Source of the DNA: Afipia sp.
GTDB lineage: Bacteria; Pseudomonadota; Alphaproteobacteria; Rhizobiales; Xanthobacteraceae
Length of the DNA stretch: 64,000 nt
Direction: 5' to 3'
NCBI GenBank assembly: GCA_024508675.1
Contig: JANINQ010000006.1
Location: 248,001 to 312,000, forward strand
A program made the translations under genes and the position numbers. Shown in pieces: positions 25,938 through 33,543 of this stretch (positions are counted from its first letter, which is position 1; each line of letters starts with the position of its first letter). The notes beneath the pieces are model-generated. The model searched no databases, was not told where the DNA came from, and saw only the letters and a program-made list of their open reading frames with translations.

Positions 25938-26116
25938 CGCTTGCGCAACTGATTGAGGCGCGCGGCCGCTGCGCTCTTGAGCGCGCCGCTTTGCACATCT
26001 TGCGAAAGCGAGCGCCCGACATAGCCGAGGCTTTGCGCCGCCGACTTGACGTTGCCGCGCGCGATCGACGATGCGGCTCGGCGCAAGGCTTGGCCGCGCT
26101 GTTTGCAATTGCACAT
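25934..26116 (-). CDS. first gene of the late block, small basic protein
   Basis: A 60-residue, Arg/Ala/Ser-rich basic protein starting MCNCKQRGQALRRAASSIAR and ending LNQLRKR. It overlaps the next gene by ATGA, which supports translation. Function unknown; the composition would suit nucleic-acid binding. It is the first coding sequence after the noncoding gap separating early and late blocks. Confidence 0.5.
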   Translation of the reverse strand: MCNCKQRGQALRRAASSIARGNVKSAAQSLGYVGRSLSQDVQSGALKSAAAARLNQLRKR

Positions 26117-26633
26117 GATGTTCGATCCAATCCCGGCCGACGTTGCGATGCGCGTCTCTCATTGCTCGGCTACAATGCACGCGCGCTGCAGTCGCCATAG
26201 CGGGCTGCGCGGGCTTGCGTGCTTGATCAATGCGCGATTTGGGCAATGGGCGCGAGCAACGTCGGCCGGAAACTAAATGGGTGAAGCGATGTCGCTCGCC
26301 TCGGCGCGCCGAAATCAGTCTCGGAAACTCGCCGTGTTTAACAACCGTGCGATTGGTTGGCCGTCAGGCTTTCATGTGCGAGGTATGCAAACCGATCCAA
26401 CAGAATTTAACGAGGGGTGTCAGCCTCAATCGGATTTAGAGCATCGACGCGTTGCGTCATCAGTAGGATGCAACATGCCCCCGTTGCGAGGGCTGCGGTT
26501 GCTATGTGTATTCCAGCATCGTTAAACCGACGGCTCAATACACCGCCGGGAAATCACAAATCAGGGAGCGAGATTGCTTTACAGCTTCATGATCCGTCAC
26601 CTCTCAGATTGCCAAGGCTTTTCCTGAAACAGA
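26117..26633. other. noncoding gap between early and late minus-strand blocks (candidate late promoter region)
   Basis: About 520 bases without a convincing gene; a plus-strand frame at 26277-26525 (82 codons) is open but resembles nothing and lacks context. The gap follows the early-operon terminator, so late transcription should start here. One weak sigma70-like match on the minus strand is TTGAGC (26538-26533), a 17-base spacer and TGGAAT (26515-26510). An activated promoter would not need a good match. Confidence 0.35.
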
Positions 26634-26657
26634 AAACCCGCCGACGAGGGCGGGTTT
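26634..26657 (-). terminator. intrinsic terminator of the early operon
   Basis: AAACCCGCC pairs with GGCGGGTTT across a six-base loop. On the minus strand the stem is followed by TCTGTTTC after a run of Ts. It lies 65 bases downstream of the last early gene. Confidence 0.75.
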
Positions 26658-26721
26658 GCGTGTTGGCCTTTTGGAACGCGTCCGGTGTATGTCAAGCACC
26701 CCGTTCCGGCAAGCGACCCTA

Positions 26722-27639
26722 TCAGGTTTCGAGGGAAATGGCCGTTTTCTCGGCCTTTCTCGCCCTTGCCAACCGCAGCACACCGGCGCGCGGCCGGGAC
26801 TTTTGGACGATTTCCGACTCAATCGGTCGCGCGCCCGCCGGGCGCTTTGGCGCGAGAGCGAGGCCAATCGACATCGGCGGCTTGCCATCGGACAGCACCC
26901 GCGAAACAGGTTGCCCGGTGATCCATGGCCGCGCCACGGCGGCCGGCATCGTTGGCTCATACTCGGCGAGCTTTCCCTTGAGCGCAGCAACGAGCGAGAT
27001 CAATGCGCCATGCCACGCCACATATTCGGCCCGCGCGTGACCGATCGCGAGCAACGAAGGATCATTCCATTGCAGCGGCGAGCGCGGAGAATATGCAAAG
27101 CTATACAAGCCATCACGCGCAACAGCGCGGCCGCGATTTGGCTTCATTTCGACGACATCGCCATCGGCGTCAACGCCGTAAACAATTGGAACGTGCCGAA
27201 CCGCGCCGCGCGGATCGATGATCTCGCGCCGCATCGGATACGGCGTCGGATGCTCAAATTTCCAAACCGGCCGCGCGCCGGCGATCGCGCGGCTGATCAC
27301 GATCGCACGCGGATTGAAACGCGCCGAACGAATTGGCGCGATGCAGTCGCCGGCGATCGCGGCAAGATCGCCGAACAAGCCGAACACATTCGCATCATCA
27401 TCGAACGTCGCGACATCATCGACGCACTCGATCGCCGCCGCGACAATCACCGCATCCTCATGCGGCGCGCCCGGCACAAAGCCGAGGCCATCTGCCGGGC
27501 CGCTCGTTTGCACGCGCACGCCGAGTTGCGCGAATTGCGCGATCAGGTCCCAGGCCGAGGCCGACACCGGCCGACCTTTCGGCAACTCATCACGCATCGC
27601 CCACTGCAAAAGTTTTTCGATGTCGATCAGCTTTTTCAT
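26722..27639 (-). CDS. conserved phage protein of unknown function, last early gene
   Basis: A 305-residue soluble protein starting MKKLIDIEKLLQWAMRDELP (ATG 27639, AAGG nine bases upstream). The middle has VPIVYGVDADGDVVEMKPNR and SFAYSPRSPLQWNDPSLLAI; LLAIGHARAEYVAWHGALIS is helical. No nuclease, polymerase or HTH motif is recognisable. It is separated from the primase genes by the iteron region and ends before the terminator. A role in replication or in switching to late expression would fit the position, but is a guess. Confidence 0.65.
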   Translation of the reverse strand: MKKLIDIEKLLQWAMRDELPKGRPVSASAWDLIAQFAQLGVRVQTSGPADGLGFVPGAPHEDAVIVAAAIECVDDVATFDDDANVFGLFGDLAAIAGDCIAPIRSARFNPRAIVISRAIAGARPVWKFEHPTPYPMRREIIDPRGAVRHVPIVYGVDADGDVVEMKPNRGRAVARDGLYSFAYSPRSPLQWNDPSLLAIGHARAEYVAWHGALISLVAALKGKLAEYEPTMPAAVARPWITGQPVSRVLSDGKPPMSIGLALAPKRPAGARPIESEIVQKSRPRAGVLRLARARKAEKTAISLET

Positions 27640-27737
27640 GCGAGGCACCTTGAGGATTGAGGAAACAAATCACTTGCGCGAGAATTTATCATCGCTGTTT
27701 GTGTCACCCGACCCTATCAGCGGATTTTTTCGCAAGA

Positions 27738-28023
27738 TGTCGGGTATGTCGGGTTAGTGTCGGATCAAAATAACCCGACACAAAACAATTGATGTTCTTT
27801 TTCAATAACTTCCTTTTCTTGATGTCGGGTGTGTAGGATTGAGTTGAATTTAATACATGAGATCAAGTTTTGCTTTCCGCCCCGCACCCCGCCAAGAAAC
27901 TCACGCGTACATGCGCGCGCAACCCGACACACCCGACACGTCGATCGGCAAGATGATGAAAGGAAATCGATTTTTTATCGTGTCGGGTTGCAGAAACCCG
28001 ACACTAACGCGACACACCCGACA
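27738..28023. repeat. TGTCGGGT iteron cluster, candidate phage replication origin
   Basis: Nine exact copies of the 8-mer TGTCGGGT or its complement lie at 27738, 27747, 27773(-), 27823, 27922(-), 27931(-), 27981, 27996(-) and 28016(-), with one degenerate copy at 27758. Two copies form the palindrome GTGTCGGGTTgcagaaACCCGACAC-like unit at 27980-28004. An AT-rich stretch (about 27781-27880) lies between them. The cluster sits in a 364-base gap next to the primase-helicase genes. Iterons plus AT-rich DNA beside a replication gene are typical of an origin; a multi-site operator is the alternative. Confidence 0.65.
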
Positions 28024-28219
28024 CGATTTCGCCGGAGATCACGCCGCGCGCGGCCGCCGGGCGCTCGACAATCACCCGAAACAACAGGAGATCACCGCAT
28101 CCGCAACGCGGACAGGAAAGAATGTCGGCGTGAATTCCGGCGCACCGCGCGCGCCGCGCATCGGCCGCAGCGAACCGCTGACGACATCGAGTGCACTTCA
28201 TGCGTTGCATGTTGCTCAC
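28004..28219 (-). CDS. Com-like zinc-ribbon protein
   Basis: A 71-residue protein with MKCTRCRQRFAAADARRARC near the start and LSCPRCGCGDLLLF at ~34-47: a C-x2-C ... C-x2-C zinc ribbon with the spacing and CPRCG motif of Mu Com, a translational activator. The GTG at 28219 overlaps the helicase stop as GTGA; ATG at 28210 is possible. Similarity to Com is by pattern only. Confidence 0.6.
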   Translation of the reverse strand: MSNMQRMKCTRCRQRFAAADARRARCAGIHADILSCPRCGCGDLLLFRVIVERPAAARGVISGEIVSGVSR

Positions 28220-30102
28220 ACCGGCACCGCCTCGTCGCTATCCGCCGGATGCGGCGGCTCGTTAGAGTGACGCGGCCGACTCGGAACATCGTGCAGCTTT
28301 ACATTCAAATAAATTCGCGAGGAAGCGACCCTATCTTTTTCAAAACCTTTTTGGCTCATTGCCGTCGCGAAACTTTTCTCTTTCCATGCCCGCACACTGT
28401 TATGATGGCACCACGCCGCAAACGCGTCATACATCGCTCGCGCGGTTTCCGTTGATGCCGGCGTGCCGTCATCTTTCGCCGGCACCGATGTCACGCAATC
28501 GCCGATGAATGATCCAACCGGGTCCATTTCCTCGCGATAAGCTGCAGTCGCATCGATCACCTCTTTCGGCGTTCTCAATCCGCCGTCGAGATATTCGAGC
28601 GTGCCAGCGACCAGCCAATTCAAGATGCCCGATCGCTCGGCCCAAAGCTCGGCGAGCACCTCGCTCATAACGCGCCTCTCCTCTTTCGAGATCGTCACCG
28701 GCCACGGCACCATGCAGATACGCCGCCAGATGCCGTGATCGACGCCGCCGATCTCCGGCTTATGGTTTCCCGACAGCACGAGCTTGAAATCAGGCGTGAA
28801 CTCGAAAAAATCTTTGAAGTTATGCCGCGCGAGCATCGGCTCGCCGCCGGTCAATGATTTTACCAGAGCTTCCTTGAACGCAACGCCGCGCTCCGGTTCC
28901 GACGCGCGCACGAGCCGAGCGCCGGGCAACCGCGCGATGTCCGGTGTTGCTTGGCTACCGCTCTTTTGCGCGTCGCCGGCGATCGACTCGAAACCAATCG
29001 TCGCGGAATAGTCGCCCATCACGCGAGAGACGATCTCGACAAACGTCGATTTCCAGTTTGAGCCGGTGCCGTAGTAGAATGCGAGGCATTGCTCGCCGGT
29101 CAGGCCCGTCATGGCGTAGCCGTGATAACGCTGCAAGAACTTCCGCACCGGCTCGATCGGCTGAAACCGCAACAGCGACGCCGTAAAATTCGGACAGTCC
29201 GCGCCCTCGACGTAAGTCACCGGCGCAACCTTGGTCATCATCGCCGCCGGATTGTGCGGCCGCAACTCGACACGCCATTTTTTCCGCTTGAAGCCGGACG
29301 CCTCAGTCCCGTCGGGATCGTCGATCTCGTCGCAGATGAAATGCAGCGTGCCGTTCTCGACATTGAGCGCGAGCTTGTCGGCGTCGAGAGCTTCCGGCCC
29401 GACAGTCCGGTGCGGCAAGGCTTGCGAGATCATGTTTGCGATCTTGCCACCATTGCCGGATGACACCGCATATTTACGCCGCGCGTTCTGACGTTTGAGC
29501 AATTCACCGGCCGCCCATTTCCCCTGCTCGACGGTGCGTTGCAAATTCTGTTTTTGCTTCTTTTGTTCATCGGACGGCTCGGCGACCTTTTCCAATTCCG
29601 CCAGCGATCGCGCGGCATCCTCGCCGGCCTCAATCGCAAGCCGCTCGCTCGGCGTCGCCGCGAGGAAATTCGCTTCAAGCACGATACGCGCCGCCGTCGT
29701 TTGAGCGAGCCGCGTGACCGCTTCCTCGCCGCCTTCCAATTTCCAGCGCGCGCCGGTCCACACATGCCAACCGACCTCGCGGACGTTCAAAATCCCGCCG
29801 CCGAAGTGCTGCAATAGCCGTTGACCGTTCCCGGTGTCATTCTGCGGCTCAAGGGCGCATCGGGCGATTGTCTCGGCGGGTATGGTCGCGCGATCATCAT
29901 CATCGCAATCGTCGCCGAGATCGGCGTTGCCGTCGATCACGATGTCGCGCGGATCGATTTCGTCATCAAATCCGCCACCCCCCTCGGGGGACCCCTGCCC
30001 GACGGGGTGCGGGGAAGCGGCCGCAAAAGACGAGTCCAAACCTTCCACAAGGTTTGCGATATTGTTTGCGGCGTCGTCGTTATTTTCGATTGTCATCGTC
30101 AC
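28216..30102 (-). CDS. P4/D5-type primase-helicase
   Basis: A 628-residue replication protein. Residues ~1-85 are acidic and low complexity. The D5 N-terminal domain follows (NVREVGWHVWTGARWKLEGG; LALNVENGTLHF), then a superfamily 3 helicase domain with Walker A YYGTGSNWKSTFVE, Walker B-like DFKLVLSGNHKP and the arginine-finger region GIWRRICMVPWP. The C-terminus is a winged-helix-like segment (FAAWCHHNSVRAWKEKSFAT). It would unwind the origin; the primer activity likely comes from the neighbouring CHC2/Toprim protein. It follows the primase by six bases. Confidence 0.88.
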   Translation of the reverse strand: MTMTIENNDDAANNIANLVEGLDSSFAAASPHPVGQGSPEGGGGFDDEIDPRDIVIDGNADLGDDCDDDDRATIPAETIARCALEPQNDTGNGQRLLQHFGGGILNVREVGWHVWTGARWKLEGGEEAVTRLAQTTAARIVLEANFLAATPSERLAIEAGEDAARSLAELEKVAEPSDEQKKQKQNLQRTVEQGKWAAGELLKRQNARRKYAVSSGNGGKIANMISQALPHRTVGPEALDADKLALNVENGTLHFICDEIDDPDGTEASGFKRKKWRVELRPHNPAAMMTKVAPVTYVEGADCPNFTASLLRFQPIEPVRKFLQRYHGYAMTGLTGEQCLAFYYGTGSNWKSTFVEIVSRVMGDYSATIGFESIAGDAQKSGSQATPDIARLPGARLVRASEPERGVAFKEALVKSLTGGEPMLARHNFKDFFEFTPDFKLVLSGNHKPEIGGVDHGIWRRICMVPWPVTISKEERRVMSEVLAELWAERSGILNWLVAGTLEYLDGGLRTPKEVIDATAAYREEMDPVGSFIGDCVTSVPAKDDGTPASTETARAMYDAFAAWCHHNSVRAWKEKSFATAMSQKGFEKDRVASSRIYLNVKLHDVPSRPRHSNEPPHPADSDEAVPV

Positions 30103-30108
30103 GATCGC

Positions 30109-31365
30109 TTAAGAGAGAAGATCATTGAAGTCGCGCCCGGCGGGCGCGAAAATGTTTCGTATGGCGCGGCCGGGCCGCGCCGATCGTTGCCTTGCCCGTT
30201 CAAGCGCGTTGCGCGTCAAGATCGGCTCGGAGTCACCATCGCCGAGGAAAACCAATTCCTCGACCGTATCCGGCACCGGCATCGCCGGCGATGTCATATC
30301 GGCGTCAGGGCCAGGCACACGATGCACGCGGCCGGCGGCCGTCTTGAGCGTCGGATGCCGCACCGTCTCGATCGCGCGGCCGCCGAGATTGCCGAGATCG
30401 ATGCCCGACCGGAACGCGTCGCCGGCGCGCAGCCGGCGCGTGAGCGCGAGCGCGGTGTAAACCGCAAGCACTGTCTCAATCCCCTCGCCGGCAAACATCC
30501 GCAGCGGCGAGCGATCAGGATCGCCGCCGAGAGCGATGTAACCGCCGGCCTTTGTGCCGCGACACTTCTTTGCCGGCATGATCTCGCCGGTGTCGGGATC
30601 AATGATGTGCGCCTTGCCTTTCGGCCCGGCCGGATCGAGCCATGTGATATGCAGCCCGATAAACTCAGCACCGGCGCCATAGATCGGCGCGAGCATGGCC
30701 GGGCCGATATGCAGCCGTCGCGGCTCACGCTCGCGGCCGTCGGCGAAGTACGGCATCGCCGGATGACACCGAAGCCGCGCATGTCGCGGCATGATCAGCT
30801 TGCGCCCGGCGAGATACCGCTCGACAGGCGCAAGATTGCTTGCGCCAGCGACAGACCAGAAATCAAACAACCGATCGCGCTCGATCTTGCGATACCGCTC
30901 CGAGGCATCCGCCCTGCGATGCTCGCGCCGCCAACCGGCCGCATAGGACGCCTTGAGAGCGTCATCGAGATCGCCCGGATATGTCGCCGGCTGATCGGTG
31001 CGCGGCGCATCCGCACGCCTATAGGCGGCCGCGCCACGGCGCTCGGCGATCGCTGGCGTGATCACCTCGGCGCGCGTGCCGCCCAACCGCTCGACAGCAG
31101 CGACAAAATCCAAACCCTCGCGCTTGCGCACGAGCTTGATCACATCGCCGCCGTCGGCGCACACCGCACAAACCCACTTGTCGGCGTCACACTCGAAACG
31201 CGTCGCAGCTTTAGAATGCGGATCATCCGAGCAGATCGGGCAAGGCCCGATATATTGCCCTGCAGTCCGGCCGCCCTTCCGCCGTAACGTCACCCATTGG
31301 CCGGCAACCGCATCAACGGGATTGCGATCCTTGAGCGCGATCAACTGATCGTCGGTGAAATTCAT
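30109..31365 (-). CDS. phage DNA primase with CHC2 zinc finger and Toprim domain
   Basis: A 418-residue primase. YIGPCPICSDDPHSKAATRF and KWVCAVCADGGDVIKL form the CHC2-type zinc finger. A helical linker follows, then the Toprim-like region (RMFAGEGIETVLAVYTAL with the catalytic Glu; LVFLGDGDSEP with the D-x-D). The start is ATG at 31365, overlapping the upstream stop as ATGA; the 18 extra codons of the open frame are a shadow. It works with the helicase downstream. Confidence 0.85.
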   Translation of the reverse strand: MNFTDDQLIALKDRNPVDAVAGQWVTLRRKGGRTAGQYIGPCPICSDDPHSKAATRFECDADKWVCAVCADGGDVIKLVRKREGLDFVAAVERLGGTRAEVITPAIAERRGAAAYRRADAPRTDQPATYPGDLDDALKASYAAGWRREHRRADASERYRKIERDRLFDFWSVAGASNLAPVERYLAGRKLIMPRHARLRCHPAMPYFADGREREPRRLHIGPAMLAPIYGAGAEFIGLHITWLDPAGPKGKAHIIDPDTGEIMPAKKCRGTKAGGYIALGGDPDRSPLRMFAGEGIETVLAVYTALALTRRLRAGDAFRSGIDLGNLGGRAIETVRHPTLKTAAGRVHRVPGPDADMTSPAMPVPDTVEELVFLGDGDSEPILTRNALERARQRSARPGRAIRNIFAPAGRDFNDLLS

Positions 31366-31682
31366 CGCTTGCGTTCCCGCGCCGCGCGCGCCCGTAAGGC
31401 CGCCGAGGCGACGCGCCAAGGCTTTGACGAAATGCGCGCCGGAATCCGATCGCCAAACAGCTTGGCGGCCGTGGTCAAATCGCCGGTATGACGCGGCGCG
31501 GGTTGCCAGAATGGATTGCCGGCAACGGACACCATTCCGCGCATCGCATCCATAATCGCGCCAGCCGACAACAAGGCCCGGCCGAGAACGATCTCGATCT
31601 CGGCGTCGAGGTTGCGATCGGCGCGGCCGCGCTTATCGATCTTAGCGGCCAATTCGATAAGCCTCACGGATCGATCAGACAT
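31362..31682 (-). CDS. conserved hypothetical phage protein
   Basis: A 106-residue protein with LIELAAKIDKRGRADRNLDA and HTGDLTTAAKLFGDRIPARI, a combination seen in small phage proteins that accompany replication genes; function unknown. The Arg-rich C-terminus (ALRARAARERKR) could bind nucleic acid. It overlaps both neighbours by a few bases. Confidence 0.6.
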   Translation of the reverse strand: MSDRSVRLIELAAKIDKRGRADRNLDAEIEIVLGRALLSAGAIMDAMRGMVSVAGNPFWQPAPRHTGDLTTAAKLFGDRIPARISSKPWRVASAALRARAARERKR

Positions 31683-31869
31683 TGCGGGACGCGTCCCTTA
31701 GCCGGATTTGTGCGGCGGTGACGAAAGGCTTGATCATGAGCCATTTGCGCCGCACCTCGCCCCGCAAGTATTCGACGCGCGAAGTTGCAAGGCCAACGCC
31801 ATAACCATCGATCTCACGCTCAAGGTGCGCGATCTCGCGCTCGATTTGCTGAATTTGTGCCGGCATCAT
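31675..31869 (-). CDS. small coiled-coil early protein
   Basis: A 64-residue protein; residues 5-25 (IQQIEREIAHLEREIDGYGV) are a short coiled coil and the rest is basic. The ATG at 31869 overlaps the previous stop as ATGA. No family recognised. Confidence 0.5.
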   Translation of the reverse strand: MMPAQIQQIEREIAHLEREIDGYGVGLATSRVEYLRGEVRRKWLMIKPFVTAAQIRLRDASRNV

Positions 31870-32201
31870 GTCTCATCGTCCTTGTCGGGGTTGTCCAACG
31901 CATCGAGGGCGGCTTGCCGCTCGGATTCCTCTTTCGCGATCTCGCGCAAACGATCTTTGATCATGTCGTCGTCGCCGATCCGCGCGAGGAGAACTTGCAT
32001 CACCTCGAAACAATCCTCGCGGCGACCGTGATGCGCGGCGGTTTCCATCGCCCGCGCATCGTCAGGGTTTTGCGAAAACAGATCGCGCATCACCGCAGAG
32101 TGAAATCGCTCGTTATCGAGCAACGTCCACATTTCGCCGAACGTGATCGGTGCGGCCTTGGGGACCCCGGCCGGCCGGGGTGCGGGGTTTTCACCGGACA
32201 T
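31866..32201 (-). CDS. acidic early phage protein
   Basis: A 111-residue protein, helical and acidic (MIKDRLREIAKEESERQAAL and DNPDKDDET at the end). It contains FGEMWTLLDNERFHSAVMRD. No known domain recognised. It overlaps the next gene by ATGA and the previous gene by 11 bases. Confidence 0.5.
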   Translation of the reverse strand: MSGENPAPRPAGVPKAAPITFGEMWTLLDNERFHSAVMRDLFSQNPDDARAMETAAHHGRREDCFEVMQVLLARIGDDDMIKDRLREIAKEESERQAALDALDNPDKDDET

Positions 32202-32577
32202 CGGTCGAAACCCCGCGCTTGACCAATCCGGCCGCCTCGCACCATGCGCGCACCTTGTGCAGAATCGCGCTCTTTGCCTTGTCCAGATCAGCCGCCGGCT
32301 GCGCGACGCGCGGAAAGCCGGCGAGATCGACGGCCCAAATGTATTCCAGCCGACCGCCAGTCGGGTTGAGCGTGATCATGCCGACGGTAATCGCGCCGAT
32401 ACGAGCATCAACCCTGCCCTTGGTATCGACGAAAACGACAAGCTCGCGCGGTGCCGGCGTCGTCAGCGCGCGGCCTTGCCGGCGCGGATCGCCCGCCTTG
32501 GATTTCCAACGCGCCTCCTGCGCAGCCTTGGCCGCCGGCGTGTTGAATATCGGATTTCCGATTTTGATCGTGCTCAT
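32191..32577 (-). CDS. hypothetical early phage protein
   Basis: A 128-residue protein. The N-terminal AAKAAQEARWKSKAGDPRRQ is basic; the centre is strand-rich (ELVVFVDTKGRVDARIGAIT; GRLEYIWAVDLAGFPRVAQP) and the end helical. It starts at ATG 32577 (ATGA overlap with the membrane-protein gene); six further upstream codons are open but unlikely. Confidence 0.55.
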   Translation of the reverse strand: MSTIKIGNPIFNTPAAKAAQEARWKSKAGDPRRQGRALTTPAPRELVVFVDTKGRVDARIGAITVGMITLNPTGGRLEYIWAVDLAGFPRVAQPAADLDKAKSAILHKVRAWCEAAGLVKRGVSTDVR

Positions 32578-32831
32578 GCGCGGCCGAGCCTCCAATAGAG
32601 GCGCAGGAAGGCGGCATTCGCGATGAACGGCGCGCCCGCAGCAGCGGCGCTAAACCATTGCCCGAGCATCGGGTAATAGACGCAATTCCAGAGCGCCCAC
32701 ACGCCGAAGAACAGCGCCGGCAACCAATGCACGCCGACGATCTTTCCGGCGCGCCGGGCGCGACGAACGTGCAGCCAGAGGATGCCGCCGCCGACAAGCT
32801 CGAGTCCCGCGTTGAAAAGATCAGCGCTCAT
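32574..32831 (-). CDS. small phage membrane protein
   Basis: An 85-residue protein with three hydrophobic stretches (LFNAGLELVGGGILWL; LPALFFGVWALWNCVYY; AGAPFIANAAFLRLYW) separated by basic loops. Proteins of this shape are found in several proteobacterial phages; function unknown. ATG 32831 overlaps the HD-protein stop as ATGA. Confidence 0.6.
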   Translation of the reverse strand: MSADLFNAGLELVGGGILWLHVRRARRAGKIVGVHWLPALFFGVWALWNCVYYPMLGQWFSAAAAGAPFIANAAFLRLYWRLGRA

Positions 32832-33406
32832 GGATTGCAAACTCCGAGAGCCGCGCACGTCGAGAGGAATTGCGCGAACGCCTCATCCGGCGACCAGAAT
32901 TGCAGCGTCACACCGAGCGGATCGCCTCCATGCCGCCAAGGCGCGGGCGGCGGTGCCATCGCTTGCGACATTTCATCGTTTAAAATGTTGGTATCGAACG
33001 TCTTGACGATTGGCGGCAAAGGCCAATCGAAGCCGAAGCGCGGCGCAATCGCGGCCATCAAGCCAGCCTCGATCTCAACGTAATTTCCGAGCGCACCTTT
33101 GATAGGCCGAGGAACATCGATCAGATAAGCCTCGCTCGCATCATGCAATAGCATCGCGCGGCAAGTGCGATTGTCACATCCGAGATCGCGGGCCTTTCGC
33201 GCCATCAAAACGCAATGCTCGGCCACCGAATAGAACCGCAGACAGTGACCGCTATACCTCGTCAGTTTCGAGAGCGCGGCGGAAATGTCGATAATGTCAT
33301 AGACATTCGGTCGAGGATCGAGCGGGAAAATCTGTTTTCCGGTGTAGGTTTGAATCCAATCGCCGACCCTGGCCCTTCCGGTGGCGTCACTATAGTTCTG
33401 AATCAT
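32828..33406 (-). CDS. phage HD-domain phosphohydrolase (YfbR/5'-nucleotidase-like)
   Basis: A 192-residue HD-family hydrolase. SVAEHCVLMARKARDLG supplies the first His ligand, AMLLHDASEAYLIDVPRPIK the H-D pair with the conserved DVPRPIK loop, and FDTNILNDE the C-terminal Asp. Relatives hydrolyse deoxyribonucleoside monophosphates. With the MazG-like protein it may adjust nucleotide pools during replication. Codons overlap both neighbours (ATGA). Confidence 0.82.
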   Translation of the reverse strand: MIQNYSDATGRARVGDWIQTYTGKQIFPLDPRPNVYDIIDISAALSKLTRYSGHCLRFYSVAEHCVLMARKARDLGCDNRTCRAMLLHDASEAYLIDVPRPIKGALGNYVEIEAGLMAAIAPRFGFDWPLPPIVKTFDTNILNDEMSQAMAPPPAPWRHGGDPLGVTLQFWSPDEAFAQFLSTCAALGVCNP

Positions 33407-33543
33407 TTTCGTTTGTCCTTGATTTCATCAAGCCACTCGATTGCATCGCTAACGGCGACGATCAGGAGCGGCGCGAGCAGGATGACGACGCCGATCAGGC
33501 CGGCGGCTTGCCACGCGTTGACAACCTCGGGCGCGCCCGTCAT
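33403..33543 (-). CDS. 46-residue single-helix membrane protein
   Basis: Starts MTGAPEVVNAWQAAGLIGVV and has one membrane helix (GLIGVVILLAPLLIVAVSDA) followed by a charged tail (EWLDEIKDKRK). ATG 33543 overlaps the methyltransferase stop as ATGA and its own stop overlaps the next start in the same way, good evidence for translation. Confidence 0.55.
   Translation of the reverse strand: MTGAPEVVNAWQAAGLIGVVILLAPLLIVAVSDAIEWLDEIKDKRK

Noticed and set aside
26277-26525. 82-codon plus-strand frame in the early-late gap
   Set aside because: Opposite to the surrounding operons, no family or ribosome site; kept only as a remark in the gap entry.
29821-31287. 488-codon plus-strand frame over the primase genes
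   Set aside because: Antisense to clear CHC2/Toprim and helicase motifs; composition is typical of a GC-rich shadow.
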